A DNA stretch of 64,000 bases from Lates calcarifer. Lineage: Eukaryota; Chordata; Actinopteri; Centropomidae. The stretch is taken from positions 5,376,227 to 5,440,226 of the forward strand of contig NC_066835.1 in assembly GCF_001640805.2 (NCBI RefSeq). The letters run 5' to 3'. This document shows, in pieces, positions 14,040-27,453 of this stretch (positions are counted from its first letter, which is position 1; each line of letters starts with the position of its first letter). Position numbers and translations under genes: made by a program. Under the pieces are notes generated by a model. That model saw only the letters and a list, made by a program, of their open reading frames with translations, was not told the origin of the DNA and made no database searches.

Positions 14040-14520
14040 TGTGCTTTACAGAGGCTTTTATTGTGCAATTAAAATGTGTGCTTACTAAAAGCAAAGCCGC
14101 ATTGGAGATAACAGAAGATTTGAGGTTTTCACACAGTTTGGGTGCATCTATAACCATGTGCCTGCAATACCTGCTTTTAAAAAGAGATAGAGAGCAGGAG
14201 AGTGAATTTAACCAGCTTTTAATTATGCAATTAAAAAGGTATGCCTGTTTTTAAGATTAGGAGTGATGTATCCTTACTGTATGCTTGAATTTAAGAGAGA
14301 TATGACACAAGGGAGAAGAGAAAGGGAGTTTGAGTTAACAAGCCTTTAGTGCAATTAAAAGATAAGTCAAAGCCTGCTTTCATTTGAGATAGAATGAGCA
14401 AATGATTTTGAGTTTTAGCATGCCTTTTGTGACTCCATAAGGTATGCCTGTGTTTGAGATAGAGAGAGGGAAAGGAAAATAAGAAGTTTTACCAAGCTGT
14501 AAAAAGGTAAGCTTAAAAAA
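14040..14520 (+). repeat. Degenerate tandem array
   Basis: The motif TTTA-x-TGCAATTAAAA recurs near 14,056, 14,217 and 14,345. AAGGTATGCCTGT-x-TTT recurs near 14,236 and 14,441. Purine-rich AGAGATAGAGAG blocks separate them. The units are roughly 75-150 bases and strongly diverged, which suggests an old minisatellite-like expansion. Confidence 0.5.
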
Positions 14521-14649
14521 CACGTTTAAAATTGGGAGAGAGAAAGGGACAGTGGTGCAGAAAGAGTGAATGTAAAGGTCTCAACTTTCTTGCTGAGAGT
14601 TAGATGAGAAGATTGATATCACTCCTGTGTTTGTGTGTTAAATTTGTAG

Positions 14650-15055
14650 CTGGCACCGGCAATCTGCTTGCTTAGCATAACCTATCTTAGCTTAGCATAA
14701 ATACTGTAAAACAGTGGGAAACTTAGCATAAGGTAACAAAATTCACCAAACAGCAAATCTGAAGCACACTAATTAACAAGCTACATGTTGGTTTAATCTG
14801 TACGGAGAGAAGTATAAAAACAACAATTAGTTGTTTTAAACAGTGTAGCATAACCTCCCATTAAAACAGCAAATGTTGTTTTTACACCTCAGTTTTCATA
14901 CTTATGAAACAACTAAGGTATATTGTGTTAATTAATGAGCTTTAGGGGTGAGAGTAGGTGGATTTTGTTACCTTTGAACAGACATAGGCAGCTGTTTTCC
15001 CCTGTATCCAGTCTTTATGCTATGCTAAGCTAACTGGCTCCAGGCACTAACTGCA
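14650..15055. mobile_element. Foldback MITE-like element, AGCTTAGCATAA family
   Basis: The left end (CTTAGCTTAGCATAAATACTG, then AAAACAGTGGGAAAC) pairs with the reverse complement of the right end (GTTAGCTTAGCATAGCATAA, then AGACTGGATACAGGGG). It carries the internal sequence CACTAATTAACAAGC and GTTTAATCTGTACGGAGAG that I associate with a very common teleost repeat. There is no coding capacity. The ends are approximate. Confidence 0.6.
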
Positions 15056-15816
15056 TAATTACAGTACCACCATGAGAGTGACTCAAACTATTCCTTTACG
15101 TTTTAGCATATAGCAACAGTTTCATGCATTCAAAGGAAGTAAAAAGAGAGCAGAGGGCTGAAGACAAAATTAAATGGACTGGAAACATTGTCCATAAGTG
15201 TGAATGTCTCCATATCTGAATTAGCACTCCACTGAACCACAAACTTGTCAAAAATGTCTTCTAATTCATGCTCGGATAGCAGCCACCATCCCCTACCACC
15301 CTCAAAAGGATTAGACAGGTGGAGAAAATGAAAAAAAACTCTGCTCAGTCATCAAACCTAAATATTGTGGCTTTGGAAAAAGCTTTGCCTTTTCTATTTG
15401 CTGAGCCAATAAACGACAGGCTTTTCACAACTAATTAACATGATGGCTTGGATGTTCCATGATATTGACAGTGGCTTTATGGGCTTGGTGTGGGTTGATG
15501 CACAGTTATTTTTAAGATACCAGACAAGCACAATGCATAATTTATCACACCAAAGGATAACCCCCCCAAGCCGGTGAATAAAGGAAGTAATAAGGGCAGC
15601 AAGGCATGCAGCTGAAATGACTGATAATGCTTTACAACAGCTTCTAAATAGAGTAGATGAAAAAAAAATCCTGTTTGCACATCATCTTAAAGGGAAGTGT
15701 AATTATCTGTCAGCCAATCAACACCTAGCACTCACTTCCTGTGTCTGACCTTGCTGGACTCGTCACCATGGAAATGTTTTTCTCTCTCTGATAGAGCACA
15801 GCTTGGTCATACAAAA

Positions 15817-15820
<4 letters not shown>

Positions 15821-15865
<45 letters not shown>
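15821..15865. repeat. GT microsatellite, about 22 units
   Basis: Uninterrupted GT repeat, one of the longest in the window and a likely polymorphic marker. Confidence 0.95.
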
Positions 15866-15868
<3 letters not shown>

Positions 15869-18579
15869 AGATGAGGGACAAACAAGACCAGTTTTCCATG
15901 TTTTTCTCTCACCAGGGCACCTTGGAAACAGTCTTACCCTGCCTTTCATGGCTTCCAAATCACAAATATGCAGGAATGAACCTCTACCCCCCTGTGCACA
16001 TGCTCAAAACCTCACACACACTCATTGTGCCTGATTGCAAATGTTCTTTTCACACACAGATCAGATGAAAATGTGAAAATGACAGTATTTGTTTTCTTTT
16101 CATTTGCGATCTGTTATGACAGTCTGCATAAATAATGCATCTTCAGGAAACACTGAAATATTTACAGTACACATATTGGCAGAATCTGACTGTATTGTTA
16201 TTGTGCGTGTGCATGTGTGTGCGTGTGAAGCTGTTTCTTTTAACATTATTTCAGCTACAGACTATGCCTTGATGTGAACCTGCGTTTAATGAGAACTACT
16301 GCTCACAGAGTTCCTTCCTCAGTTTGCGTTCCCGGAGGCATTATCAGTCATTGACAGCTGGCGGAATGCAGCACTCAATTTAAGTAGACTATCCTGTCAG
16401 ATTGGCATTTGATGGACAGTTTAGAGACTCAAAAGTTGAATGAAAACTTACCTTTACAGTATTTATCTCATTGTTGGTGGAAAATTAAAAGGCCTAAACC
16501 ATGAAACTGAAGGACTGTTGCGAACATTTTTTTTCTCCTGTGCTGAATTTAGACATTGTGAACTAGCAAGCCCTTTTTGTACTTCTGGACAAAGACTAAC
16601 CTTCTAAATGAATCTTTTTATAGTATTTCTGTAATATTCTCTGTATATGTTGTACACTCACTGCTAAGGTTGTGATAATAAAAAAAGGAATCTAAACTGA
16701 TAAAAGGCAAAATCAATGTACATAGCTAGATAGAAATATAAAAACTTGGGAATAAAACTAGACTCAAAGCCTAGTCCTAGCCGAGTCCTGTGGAACCCCA
16801 CATATCATGTGCTGATGATGACATATATGTTGACTTGTCCCCCTCTTATCAAAACTATGTTTGGCTTATTGTTACTTCACTCAGATATTTGATCTTCACT
16901 GTACAGAATGATATATGGCCTGACTTTTGTCCTCCAGTTTAGAAGTCAGTTGTAGTTCAATATGTAGCTAACACAAGTGTAATGTGACTCAAAGCCTCCA
17001 GTGCACAAACACTGAGAATGAACCTCACAATGAAGTAAGAGACATCATGTTTATAGATCCTGGATTTTTCAATGAGTTTTTCAACAAGTTTTTTATTATT
17101 ATTTTACTCCTGAGATTTACTGTTGCACTTCCATGAAATTGCAGGGCCTCACCAGAGGTGGTCATAATAAAAGTCACATAACCTTTTAATTCCCAGTATG
17201 GGTCAAGCTCCAATAACACTGTATCTTACATTTCCTGTGATCGTGGAACCAATAACATCATTTTGTTTCTTTCATTCAACCTAATAAATGCCTTCATCAT
17301 TTAAATGACACACCCTCAGTTTGCATGGCAGACTTTCTGGTACAAATTTGTAGTCTCCCAGCACAGTCCAAGGTAACCCTGATGACATCATCTGGGATTC
17401 CTCTCTGCCTGTTTAACAATAGTCCATTTTTCCTATGGACTTTGCTCTGTGCATTAGTACGTTGTGACGTTACAACAGGAAAAATCCTTCCCCAAAAAGC
17501 TGCCACAAAGTTGTAAGTATGATATTGTCTAAAATATCACTGTATGCTGCAGCATTATGCTTTTCTTAATTTGGAACAAAGGGGCCCAGCTCTAACCATG
17601 AAAACGACAGCCTCAGAACAAAAGAAGACAAAATGATGTGGACAGGAGCGTCTATGCCCTTAGAGTCATATGGTTAAACTATTTCATAAAGATAATCATG
17701 TTTTTTTTTTTTGTTTGTTTGTTTTTTTTTTTTAAGGTATTTTGGGAAGACGTTGGCTGGCTAGTTACTTACAGGTACTTTTCAGAGGACACAGGTTCAG
17801 GATGAGGTCACTTAAGAAAAGTTTCGACTAACTCAAAAGCACCTGTGGCCAAACACCCAAACAAACTTCAAAGCGGTAATATCTAGACAGGTGCAGAATG
17901 TGCCAGAGGGGAAAGTTTCAAACAGCTCATCCCAGCTGAATAACTAACAGTGCTAGACCTAGACTATATGAACAGTAATAAATATATAGGGAGTCTTAAT
18001 CTTGCTTCCATATAATACCATCAAATCTGCCTTTGGGCCAATAGTGAATCCATGGCACCCAATAGTGAGTTTAGAGAGACTAAGACTTTAATCTACTGTG
18101 GTATATAGACACACATATCTGTTTTATACCTACTCCTTTTTCCTTAAATTTTTTTGCTGTGATTTCTATATTTTGTGGAGGATAAAGATGATGATGATGA
18201 ACTGAGGAATGACTTTGCTGCACCATGGACCTCTAGACTTGGATAGATATAAAAATCAAATCCTGTTTAATGTATGGAGATGTGGTGGTTTAAAAAGAAT
18301 AGGTATGACTTCTACTACTTCTAGATCATCCATAGAAAATCATAGAAAAAAAACATTGTGTTTTCTGGTGGATGCTACTGTTTCAGCAGAAGTGGGTCAG
18401 TGGGTTTAGGAAGTGACAAACCACATTAGACATTTGCTTTTTACTTAACTGCATGGACGAAATGCTCTCAATCATCTCCGAATTTGTCTTAAAAGACAGG
18501 TTGTGGATTAACAGATGATATATGTATGATATATATGTTATCAAGAGTTTCCCGATTCCCCCCCCCCCCCCCCACCATC

Positions 18580-18699
18580 CACACGCATGCTCAGTTTCTC
18601 CCTTCAACTGATTCACATCAGCAGCAGCGGCTTCGGAGATCCACCGGTCCGTCGGCACATGAATCCCCAGTGAGAAGAGCGAGCACTCCGGCCACGGGG
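18580..18699 (+). promoter_or_regulatory. nrsn1: Probable nrsn1 promoter and non-coding exon 1
   Basis: About 18,600-18,850 is clearly richer in CpG than its surroundings (for example CCACCGGTCCGTCGG, CGAGCACTCCGGCCACGG, GTGCGACGG). A good donor, CACGGGG/GTAAGACTG, follows 18699. The first coding exon of nrsn1 begins with a spliced leader at 21229, so an upstream non-coding exon must exist, and this is the only CpG-rich, donor-bearing patch nearby. The 5' limit is arbitrary. A C-run at about 18,558-18,573 lies just upstream. This is inference from context, without transcript evidence. Confidence 0.45.
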
Positions 18700-19429
18700 G
18701 TAAGACTGACTCCTTCTCTGGTTGTGAGGTCGGTTAGAGCGGTAGAGAGGAGGCTGCAGCCGACAAACTGCGAGTCGCTGTAGATGAAGTGCGACGGAGA
18801 AAAAGTGAGAAATGGACTGAGAGGCTGTATGGCCGCGATGACTCACTGGTGTCCAGTGCTGGCGGTTAGTTTATTTCTGTGTGCAGCTGAAATGACCACC
18901 ATGTCCTCTGGTTCTGTCTGTTTTTAAAAGGATTTGACCTTTCGAAGTCAAATCTGACGTTTTTGCGTCGTATTTTAAGACACTGTCATAAAAGAGGAAC
19001 TGTGGAATTATAAATCCCGCATAAACGTGAGACAGTAAATAAACCCTGTTGCATGTTCAGACTGTCTAAGATCCTGTAATCTAAATATATGCTAGAATTG
19101 ATGTTTTCAACACTATTTAAATCTGGACTTGTGTCAGGAGGAAAGTTGGAGCAAACTTACCAGCACCATGGACAGCGCTCTAATAGTCTGTAAGGGACTG
19201 AAAAATCAGCATGAATGGATTAGGATTAAAACCAATGATATGTGTCATTATCATTGAAACAAAATTCATAAATCAATTAATTAATTCATTAAATCACATC
19301 AGTGAGACCAATGAGTTTGGTTCTCATAGTTCAGAGCTTAATTCATCATAATGCCCACATAATGTGAGTCACCAGTCAGTGCTCCATACATTTATTTATT
19401 TTATCATAATGAAACTTATTTATCAATAC

Positions 19430-20150
19430 TTAACTGAGAACATACTTAACTCAGTACCACAGTGTAAACATACTCCAATACAAGTAAAAGTCCTGCATTT
19501 GTAATTGTACTTCAGTAAAGTGTAGTAATATCAGCTAAATGTACCTAAAGTATGTAAAGGCACTTGTGATATACTGAGGACTGAGTTTCATTATCATATG
19601 ACATTAATAGATACTTATCAGTGTGTTACTGTTACAGCTGATTGAAATTTAGCTAGATTTAACTACTTTATATGATATTAGGTAGTTTAGGCCCAACCTG
19701 TGGGTCACAAAATAAATCAGCAGGGTCATGAGATGATCAATGGGATGGGGGAGAAGTAGTAGTCAGGTAATCATTTAGCTCCTTTACTTAAAAGGAAAAA
19801 AAAAAAAAAGATTCCTTCACAAATAAGAAATGTCATTTAGATTAAAGTAGAGCACAGCCTCTCATTGGATCCAATTATTACAGGCACATTAATGGTTAAG
19901 CCGAATTTTAGTGTAGCTGATCTAAATAGAGCTAATTTTAATTTTGTTGTGTAGTAGAAATACATCATATAGAAAAGTGTATAGTGTATAGTATATAGAA
20001 AGTGTAGCAGCAAAATAAATTTAGGAAAGTTAAATGTACAGCATTAACCTCTGAACTGTAGTGGGGTAGAGTAGCAGTATAAAGCAGCATAAAATAAGAT
20101 AATGTACAAATACCTAAAAGTCTTAATAATTTCATTTTGTGCTCTCCACC
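19430..20150. repeat. Dispersed teleost repeat (AAGTAAAAGTCCTGC-type)
   Basis: Phrases such as CTCCAATACAAGTAAAAGTC, TGTACTTCAGTAAAGTGTAG and AAGATAATGTACAAATACCT belong to a repeat seen scattered through many fish genomes. Here it is broken by an A-run near 19,796-19,810. There are no coding features. The family name is not assigned and the boundaries are approximate. It lies in the presumed first intron of nrsn1. Confidence 0.45.
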
Positions 20151-21251
20151 ACTGGACATTATAATTGCTTCACCACGTATTGGAAATGAAGTCAAATGAA
20201 GTTTTCCATTGAAATGATGTTAGTTATAGACTTTGCTGCCTCATTTTCTTGTGAATTCAGACTTCTAATTGTGTTGACATTCACCGTGAATATAAACAGA
20301 AAGGTCAGATCATTTCCTTTACAAGGAAAAAGTGACTCAGGGAAGAAATAAATGGGATGTCAATACTACAAAAATTAGGCTTTTAGTTGATGAAGTCTGG
20401 CTACATTCAGTATTGTGTTTAGAGGAACATGTAATTTGTAAATGCTGTTTCTAAAAGCTTTATGCAGGAAGGTAAAAGCATAAACTGCCACAGGTAACTT
20501 AGGGCTAATTTGTAACAAGCAATTAAAATCAAAGAGTGTTGATATTCTATTCATCTACTTGAATAATCTCTGTTGAACTTGTTCTTTTTTTTTTGCATAG
20601 GAAGTTTACTTTCTTGCTTCTTTTTGTTTATACCCCCATAACATCCACTTACAATGTAACACAATTCACATGAACTGAAGAAACAGAAACAGAGTTTGGT
20701 GGCAACTCATCGTCTTAAGCATCAGACTTTGGCAGTGGAGGAGGGTAAAAACCAGTATTTGAGCAGGGTGTTCTCCTTCAGTGATTACTGATGTAGTTTT
20801 CAGGGTTATGTTTCAAACGGCAGGTTATGGTACGGTAGAGGCTGAGATCAGGCATGTGTGGCTGCTCAGAGAAACCGTTTGAAGGCAAAGAATGAAAGAA
20901 ATCAATCAAACCGCCTCAGGAGAGTAACAACACAGGGACATGTGCGCATATGAGGAAGAATAGAGTGTGCACGCACTTGCATATGTGTGACTCATCCATG
21001 GGCGGTAATAGAGCCACCTCAGGGCCGAGGTACCCGTCAATTGTTCACATGCAGCAACAATAACCGGGGCGACCTGACGACGCAGGCCAAGATTTATGAC
21101 GGGTCCATATTCAGCAGATAAAAAGTGCTTGTATTATAACAGCCAAACAGCTGACATGTATACATATCAATCTCCTCAGGACTCTGAATATGTATTACTT
21201 ACTGTCTGTATCTGAATCTTTATTGCAGGTGTACAAGGTGTGGGAGGTGTG

Positions 21252-23800
21252 ATGGCGTTGTGCTCTGAGGCCTGTGTCTCCAGCTCAGGAGGAGAATCCT
21301 CCGGGAGTGAGGTGGGCTTTATTTGATTTTATTACACCTACAAGGGGTGATGATCAACATTAGGCAGATGTAGAGAGGACATTTAATACACAATTCGATA
21401 AGAGCCCACAGTTTGCAGAGTAAACATTTTGTAGGACTAATGAAATACTAAGTGGACACTACACTGTACTGTGGCTGCTTCATTTTACAGCCCACATTCC
21501 CCCTAACTTAGCCCATGATGAGGGAGCTTGTGTCTGTGCAGGGCAAATGTAATCATCAAAGGACTGTAGCTCTAACATGTAATGTGGTCACGACATCCCT
21601 CCAGGCGGGTTCTAGCTGTCTTCAGTTTGGGGTTCGTTCCTATCTGCACCACTTCTATGAGGAATGCTCGTCCTCCATGTGGGCCAAAGACCCAGAAGAT
21701 AGGGGGTTCGTCCAGAGCCAGAGGTCAACCCTGTGGTGGAACTCAGCAGTCTGGAAGGTAGAGCTACTACACCCTCCAAACTGTTTACATTACGTGCAGT
21801 CAAATGACTGACTTTAGTAACATTTACATGGTTTTTCTCATCAAGATGAACTGAACTGGTGATGTATTTCATTTGAAAACATGGCTATTAATTACGACAA
21901 AATCATTGGTGGAGTTTAAAATGGGACCATAACAGTGAAGAAATCATAAAAAATCAATGCAATGCACATCACACATTGAAGTAATTTTTAGCATCTCGCC
22001 TTATGTGGTAGAAAGACGCACTGTGTATTTGTCTTGATCAGTCCTGCTCTGATATTTCATATAAATCAATGTGATTCTGCCCACAAATGGTGTCTGTTGT
22101 GTCCCATGAGAAATCCTACAGGTAGACACTAAATGATATATATATAAACATGATTCCCCAGGGAGACACAGGGTCACACCCACATTGTTCAGAGAAAGTT
22201 AATTCATCCTCTCTAGTATTAAACTGTTCATTGATACAGTGCAGTTAATGCCTGATGTTCCATAACTGTAGATTTCTTTATTTCATTACGTCTTGTAGTC
22301 CAGCCCATATTTCCCATTACCCAGCAATTTATCAAATCATTCCAGAGCTGGGTTTAATGAAAAAGGATTGAGTTATGAACAGATTGGGTTTCTCTTAATC
22401 TTGAGAAACAATCCTCGAGAACACTAAGTATTTTGTATCCTGTCTAAAGCCTGGTGGTTTGATTGGCTGGTTGTTAGACATCTTCTCTTGATTTACATGC
22501 ATGTGCTCATATGTGTGTTTTGTTTGACCAGATTTGTTTAGATCCGAAGCTAGGGATCTCAGGGGGTAAACAAATGTCGATATAGCATACAGAAAAGTTT
22601 GTTTTGAAAACAATTATAGTGTGCTCCATATGTATTGAGACAAGATTTTCATATCAAAATTGATGTTTTCCTGTTTTCCTACATTTTACAGGGTATTACA
22701 TTTGATTTTCAGTTTTCTTTATAGTCATGTAAAACTGGCCTTTATTTTTTGTTTAGTCCCTTGTACTGTAAGAATAATAATGTTACTATGACTTATGTGG
22801 TTGAACCGGATCTATTATTAGTTCCTGCCTTGGTGACTGCATCAGGCAGTTCAGTTGTTTAAGTGCTCTTTTCAGTCTTACTGTGAATGTAAAAGATTTC
22901 AGGCCTTTCTCCCTGTTTTCCATTGATTTGGACTGATAAATTTCCCATGCACTGCTGTCAGTGTCACAGCCAACCCCACTGTCGGCCTGGAGAGAGCGGA
23001 CAGACAGAGATGTGGTGTCTCTCTGACACATGGTGTCACCTTGTTTTCCCCTGCCAGTGATGAGCTACACCATTGTAATAACAGTTAAAAAAAAAAAAAA
23101 AAAAAAAAAAGATTTCTCCCTGATATAGATGTAGTGCATACATTGCATTTTAAACCTTTGTCTGTGCATGATGAACTACAGGCAGTGGTGTAGTGGTATT
23201 TGTAAAGGTGAAGGATTACATGCAAGCCCCCTGCCCATTTGGCAATTTGGATTTTTCTGCATCACAAACAACAAAATGACCTTTCCTAACAAGAAGGGAA
23301 GAGCACTGAACAAAGACCGCCACCAAGAGAAAAAAAGATCAGGACTGCACAAATTACCACTTCAGGTTCCTCTCTCCTCCCTCCAGGTGTCCTTAGCCCT
23401 GGGTCTCCTGATCCTGACTGCAGGCATTGCCAGTCTGTCAGTCAGTTACTCCACTCCCCATAAAATTGAGGCGTTCGGAGAGGGAGACCTTTTCTTCGTG
23501 GATGCCCAGGCCGCCAGCTTCAACAGGGGGCTGCACTTCAGTGCCGCGGCCGGGATCGGGCTCTCCTGCCTCGGCTCGGCCCTGGCAGCGATGGGGGTTG
23601 TCGTTTGGATCCTCCCCAGGGCCAACTTGAAAGAGAGGCTTTTCCACAGACCGGTGGAGGGGGAACAGAGAGGAGAGTCCAGGTCGAAGTGGAAGGGATT
23701 TATGGATCAGGGGGATGTGGTCACTAACCCACCAGGTATTGAGGAGGGGAAGATACCTGTCACACTGTCGAAAGTGGAAAATGTGCAGCCCACTCCTTAA
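21252..23800 (+). CDS. nrsn1: Neurensin-1, three coding exons
   Basis: Neurensins are neuron-enriched two-pass membrane proteins of small vesicles, linked to neurite growth and vesicle transport. Coding exons are 21252-21311 (20 codons), 21605-21757 (51 codons) and 23387-23800 (137 codons plus TAA), all in phase 0, giving 208 residues (human NRSN1 195). The family signature FGVRSYLHHFYEEC is at about residues 28-41. A first hydrophobic segment covers about 72-92, then HKIEAFGEGD, and a second hydrophobic segment covers about 123-147. The tail KIPVTLSKVENVQP matches the NRSN1 end (human IPVTLSRVQNVQP) and not NRSN2, which decides the paralogue. The start codon lies 23 bases after an acceptor (TTGCAG/GTG at 21229), so the 5' leader is spliced. 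A possible AATAAA lies at 24025. No frameshift or premature stop was seen. The long open frame before 23387 is intron, not protein. Confidence 0.9.
23087..23110. repeat. A homopolymer in nrsn1 intron
   Basis: About 24 consecutive A, some 280 bases before the last nrsn1 exon. Confidence 0.9.
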
Positions 23801-24024
23801 AAAGATCCCTGCTGAGCTACATGGTGTACAGGCTTTTGTTGTAGTGCAGGGGCCTCATTTACAAGGTCTTATTATTTGTTTTTAATCTGCTTTTGAAGGA
23901 AACATGGGTCATTTTAGGTATTGTTTGATTACCTGGATATCACAGTTAGACATAAGATGTAGACAAGGACACTTTCAGATTTGAAAAGCATGGCTTGATG
24001 CGAATAGGTCAGAGCTTTCTTTTA

Positions 24025-24030
24025 AATAAA
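24025..24030 (+). terminator. nrsn1: Candidate nrsn1 polyadenylation signal
   Basis: A canonical AATAAA lies about 225 bases after the nrsn1 stop codon. It is the first one seen after the stop; the true 3' end may be further on. Confidence 0.35.
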
Positions 24031-24878
24031 TCCAAATTAAAACATGTAAATGAGGCCCCAAGACTTCAACCAGAGAGCCAGAGTGGCTCTCTTGAACACC
24101 TCATATTACAGACTAGGCATTTAGCTGTTGACCATAGACTGTGTTTGTGCAGTGCACTAGTCTTATATTTTAAAAACACAGTGAATAATGTCCACCCTGA
24201 CACTCCGAGAGCAAAATCCTGATGACTGATTATAGAAAATTATGTTTCTACCCCTGTTTTATAGTGTTTGTTGTGTTTTTGCTCAACATTTTTATCAGTT
24301 AGTCTTTAAATGGTAATGTCCAAGTAGTTAGACATACTGCATGTATCACATAGAGTACCTACATTTCCATTCACATGCATATATATACACACACATGCAT
24401 CATAGGACATTCAGAAAGGTGCTCATGTACAGAAGAGGTTACAGATAAAAAGAATCATTAACAATTCTCTATCTCATTTTCACATGTCAACACTAATGCT
24501 CAGCCTGCTGTGCTGAACACATGTACAGTCACATGCACTTGCACTCACCTGCTCACCCACACACCCACACACAAGTACAAATTCGTGCTTCATTGACAAT
24601 ATCACCTATTTTCTCCCCACTGTAATCTGGCTCCATAATTGCCTGCAATCTGTGTCTCCAGGCAACAGTTGCGCTTCAAGTGCTCTATTTTCAACTCCGA
24701 ACAAAGACTCTTTTCTGATTGGTCCCTCAAGTCCCCTCTCTTCATTTTCACACCAATCAGATTTTTTGTTTACAGCCATACACAGTAGTAGCGACTAAGT
24801 GGTGAAGCACTGGGGTGAGAGGAATTTGCACTGGCACCTTAGAGGCCACCTGTTTGATTGGGTCCTCCAATTCAGTCA

Positions 24879-24930
24879 AGATAAGATAAGATAAGATAAT
24901 CCTTTATTAGTCCCACAAATTCTAATTAGT
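24879..24930 (-). mobile_element. 3' tail of a non-LTR retrotransposon with (TTATC)n
   Basis: Read on the minus strand, GTGGGACTAATAAAGGATTA runs straight into TTATC repeats. This is the usual 3' end of teleost LINE-type copies. Only the tail is recognisable. Confidence 0.5.
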
Positions 24931-25849
24931 CTGAGTAACAGAGAGTACATGTTGGAAAGAAAAATGTAAAAAATACAACATGATGCCCTAATTTAAGCGC
25001 ACTGATTCCACTGGATGTTGTTATTGGTGTTTCATTGTTTTATTGTGTTATTGGCTATGATGAAGATTATGGAGTAGAATGAGAGTAAAGTGTCACTGGT
25101 GCAAAATCAAATGACCAAAATAAATTTGTGATCTGCATACCTAAATTTCAGTTACATTGTGGTTACATTTGACCAGCCTGTTATTAATTATTCATTATTA
25201 TTATTCAGTTCTGAAGAAGCCTTTCGAATGAGAGCAAGTCCAGTAACCTCTGTATAGCACTTAGAAATACCATGACCTGGATGACTCAGAATCTTCACAG
25301 ACATGTCAAACTATTATGTCATCATTTATTTCACCGTACTGCTTTGGGATCACACAGCACTGACAACTGTAGTGATATTCACATTTTCAAATCCCCTAAT
25401 GCCATTGCTGATGTTACTAAATTTGTTATGTTTTTTGTGAAAGAATCCTTCCTGCATGAACCATGGCATGAACCAGAACTGAGGTGGTTCAGTGTGGTAT
25501 GAGCAGATCTAAACTAAGCAAGATAAGAATAGCATGAGAATATGATAAAGTAAATTTTAATGCTCCTGCAAAAAGGCACATGAAAATTTTGATTGAGTTT
25601 CACCATTTACAGCCTCCTTTATATAAAACTGCATTCAGCCATTTCCAGTAAAAAGCCTTGACAAGTTGAGGGGGTGCTACTTGCCCAGCATGAACAGAAA
25701 AGAGGCACTTTAGGAGCATGGCTGGTGTAAAAAGCTGGGTGAGGCTTAAATTAGTCAGGTGGCAAGAAACACAAATCCAATAGAGTCCTATCCAACAGAA
25801 TCCAACAAAGTGACCAATTAGGTCAAAAAATAATAATCAATAAAAAAGC

Positions 25850-26520
25850 TTTAATGTTTTTGAACACAACCAGGAGTCTACAGCTAGCATGCTGGTGGTA
25901 GCAGCTCTCTTGGGCTCTACTTAAGGACAGCAGTCCTTTCTTCAATCCTATCTTCACTATATTCACAATGACAATGTTAAAATGTTTTGCTGGTATTATT
26001 ACCATGTTCGCCATGGTTTATTTAGCCTGTTAGCGAGCTAACATTTGCTAACTAGCAGTAAACACAAAGTGCAGCTGAGGCTGGTGGTAAACTCATTCAG
26101 TTGCCAGCATGCTTATTGAGAAGTGCTTCTCAGATGACCAAACAGCTTCAGAAACCCCCACCCTATACACCCCACAGATTAAGTGGGCTGTGTCTGAAAA
26201 TCTACAACCATTATCCCCAACTTCACTTCCATTTCAATGACGACTGGCTATCAACTGCAGTCCTTCCAGTGAGACTGTTAAGAGCAACTGTAAACACATT
26301 TCATGATTGGACAGAACAAAATACTAATTTGCTCTATTTTAGTATAATCCAGCCATCAGTTTTACAAGTATTTTGATCATAAAACAAAGTATGGGACTAT
26401 TTAGATGAAAGTAGATGAAAAGTTAAAGCTTCACCAAAGTTATTACAATTTATCCAGAGGGAGGCATAAATGTCTGTACAAAATTTTATGGCAATCCATC
26501 CGGTGGGTGTGGATACATTT
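25850..26520. mobile_element. Dispersed teleost repeat with an internal insertion
   Basis: The first part has CAGCTAGCATGCTGGTGG, TTAGCGAGCTAACATTTGC and GTGCAGCTGAGGCTGGTGG. The second part (about 26,425-26,520) has TTCACCAAAGTTATTACAAT and TATGGCAATCCATCC. In intact fish copies these parts are close together; here about 320 bases of other sequence separate them. No transposase is present. Confidence 0.45.
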
Positions 26521-27422
26521 ACATATAATAATCTGTATTATATGTAAATTATATTATAATCAGCCATCCCCCTGACAACTGAGCAACAGATGAAACCATT
26601 TGACCATCTGAAAGTTTATGAAAAAAAAAAAAGCTAGAATTTAGAACCAAGGAAAAATAAAAAAAAGATTTTGGGACATGCTGTGTATAGCTGCCTGGTT
26701 ATTCTAAGGTCCTAAAAAGTTAATATTTTGGAGCTATAAGTATTTAATCATACTTCAAACTTCAAAAGGTGTCAGAAAATCAGTAATACACAGTAAATTA
26801 AACTGTTAACAATATTGCTAATGTCTTGCCAGGAAAGAATAACCACATGTAATGTCGTCAAGAGCAGCACACACTTGTAAAACTGAGTACTACATGTACA
26901 GTACAAAATAAATTCACATATTCAAACTGTGAAATGTGAGGTGTAGCAGCTGGTGTGTGCGTGAGTGTGTGTGTGTGTGTGCGTGTGTGAGCAAGAGGTT
27001 TGTATTTATGTCTGTATGAGTACATCATGTTACTTTGGTGAAATGAGTCACAGCTGTGAGTGTGACTCATCTCATCTTGTCTCCCAAGTCACACACCAAC
27101 AGGAGGGACACCTAACAGTCGCTAATCAAAACAGTACAAGCACACACACAAACACACACGCGCACATATTCTAGGTCACAACTTGTCATCAGAATCATAT
27201 TTGTTGTGCAGCACATTTGGTTTTGCTTTTGCTTTTCTAATTTTTGTTCCACAACTTCTCAGTATGTTATTGCTGGACTGATATCATCCTATATTAATCT
27301 GTATATATTACACTCAGGTTGTTTTCATGCTCTGTTATAATGAAGGTTCACCTGACCACTGTTTGTTATTTTATGAATTATAACAATATCTTTATTTTAG
27401 AGGTCACAAAAAAACAAAAATC

Positions 27423-27423
<1 letters not shown>

Positions 27424-27449
<26 letters not shown>
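27424..27449. repeat. A homopolymer
   Basis: About 26 consecutive A; it yields poly-Lys and poly-Phe open frames that are not genes. Confidence 0.95.

Positions 27450-27453
<4 letters not shown>

Larger units (their letters stand above)
1..18540. other. Non-coding, repeat-bearing interval without recognised genes
   Basis: Apart from the repeats listed separately I see no exon, RNA gene or promoter that I can support. Open frames here are short, low in complexity or repeat-derived. Blocks around 6,600-6,860 and 12,540-12,980 read like further decayed dispersed repeats. Confidence 0.6.

Noticed and set aside
23168..23386. N-terminal extension of the last nrsn1 exon
   Set aside because: The frame is open by chance; a strong acceptor at 23,386 in phase with the previous exon marks this part as intron.
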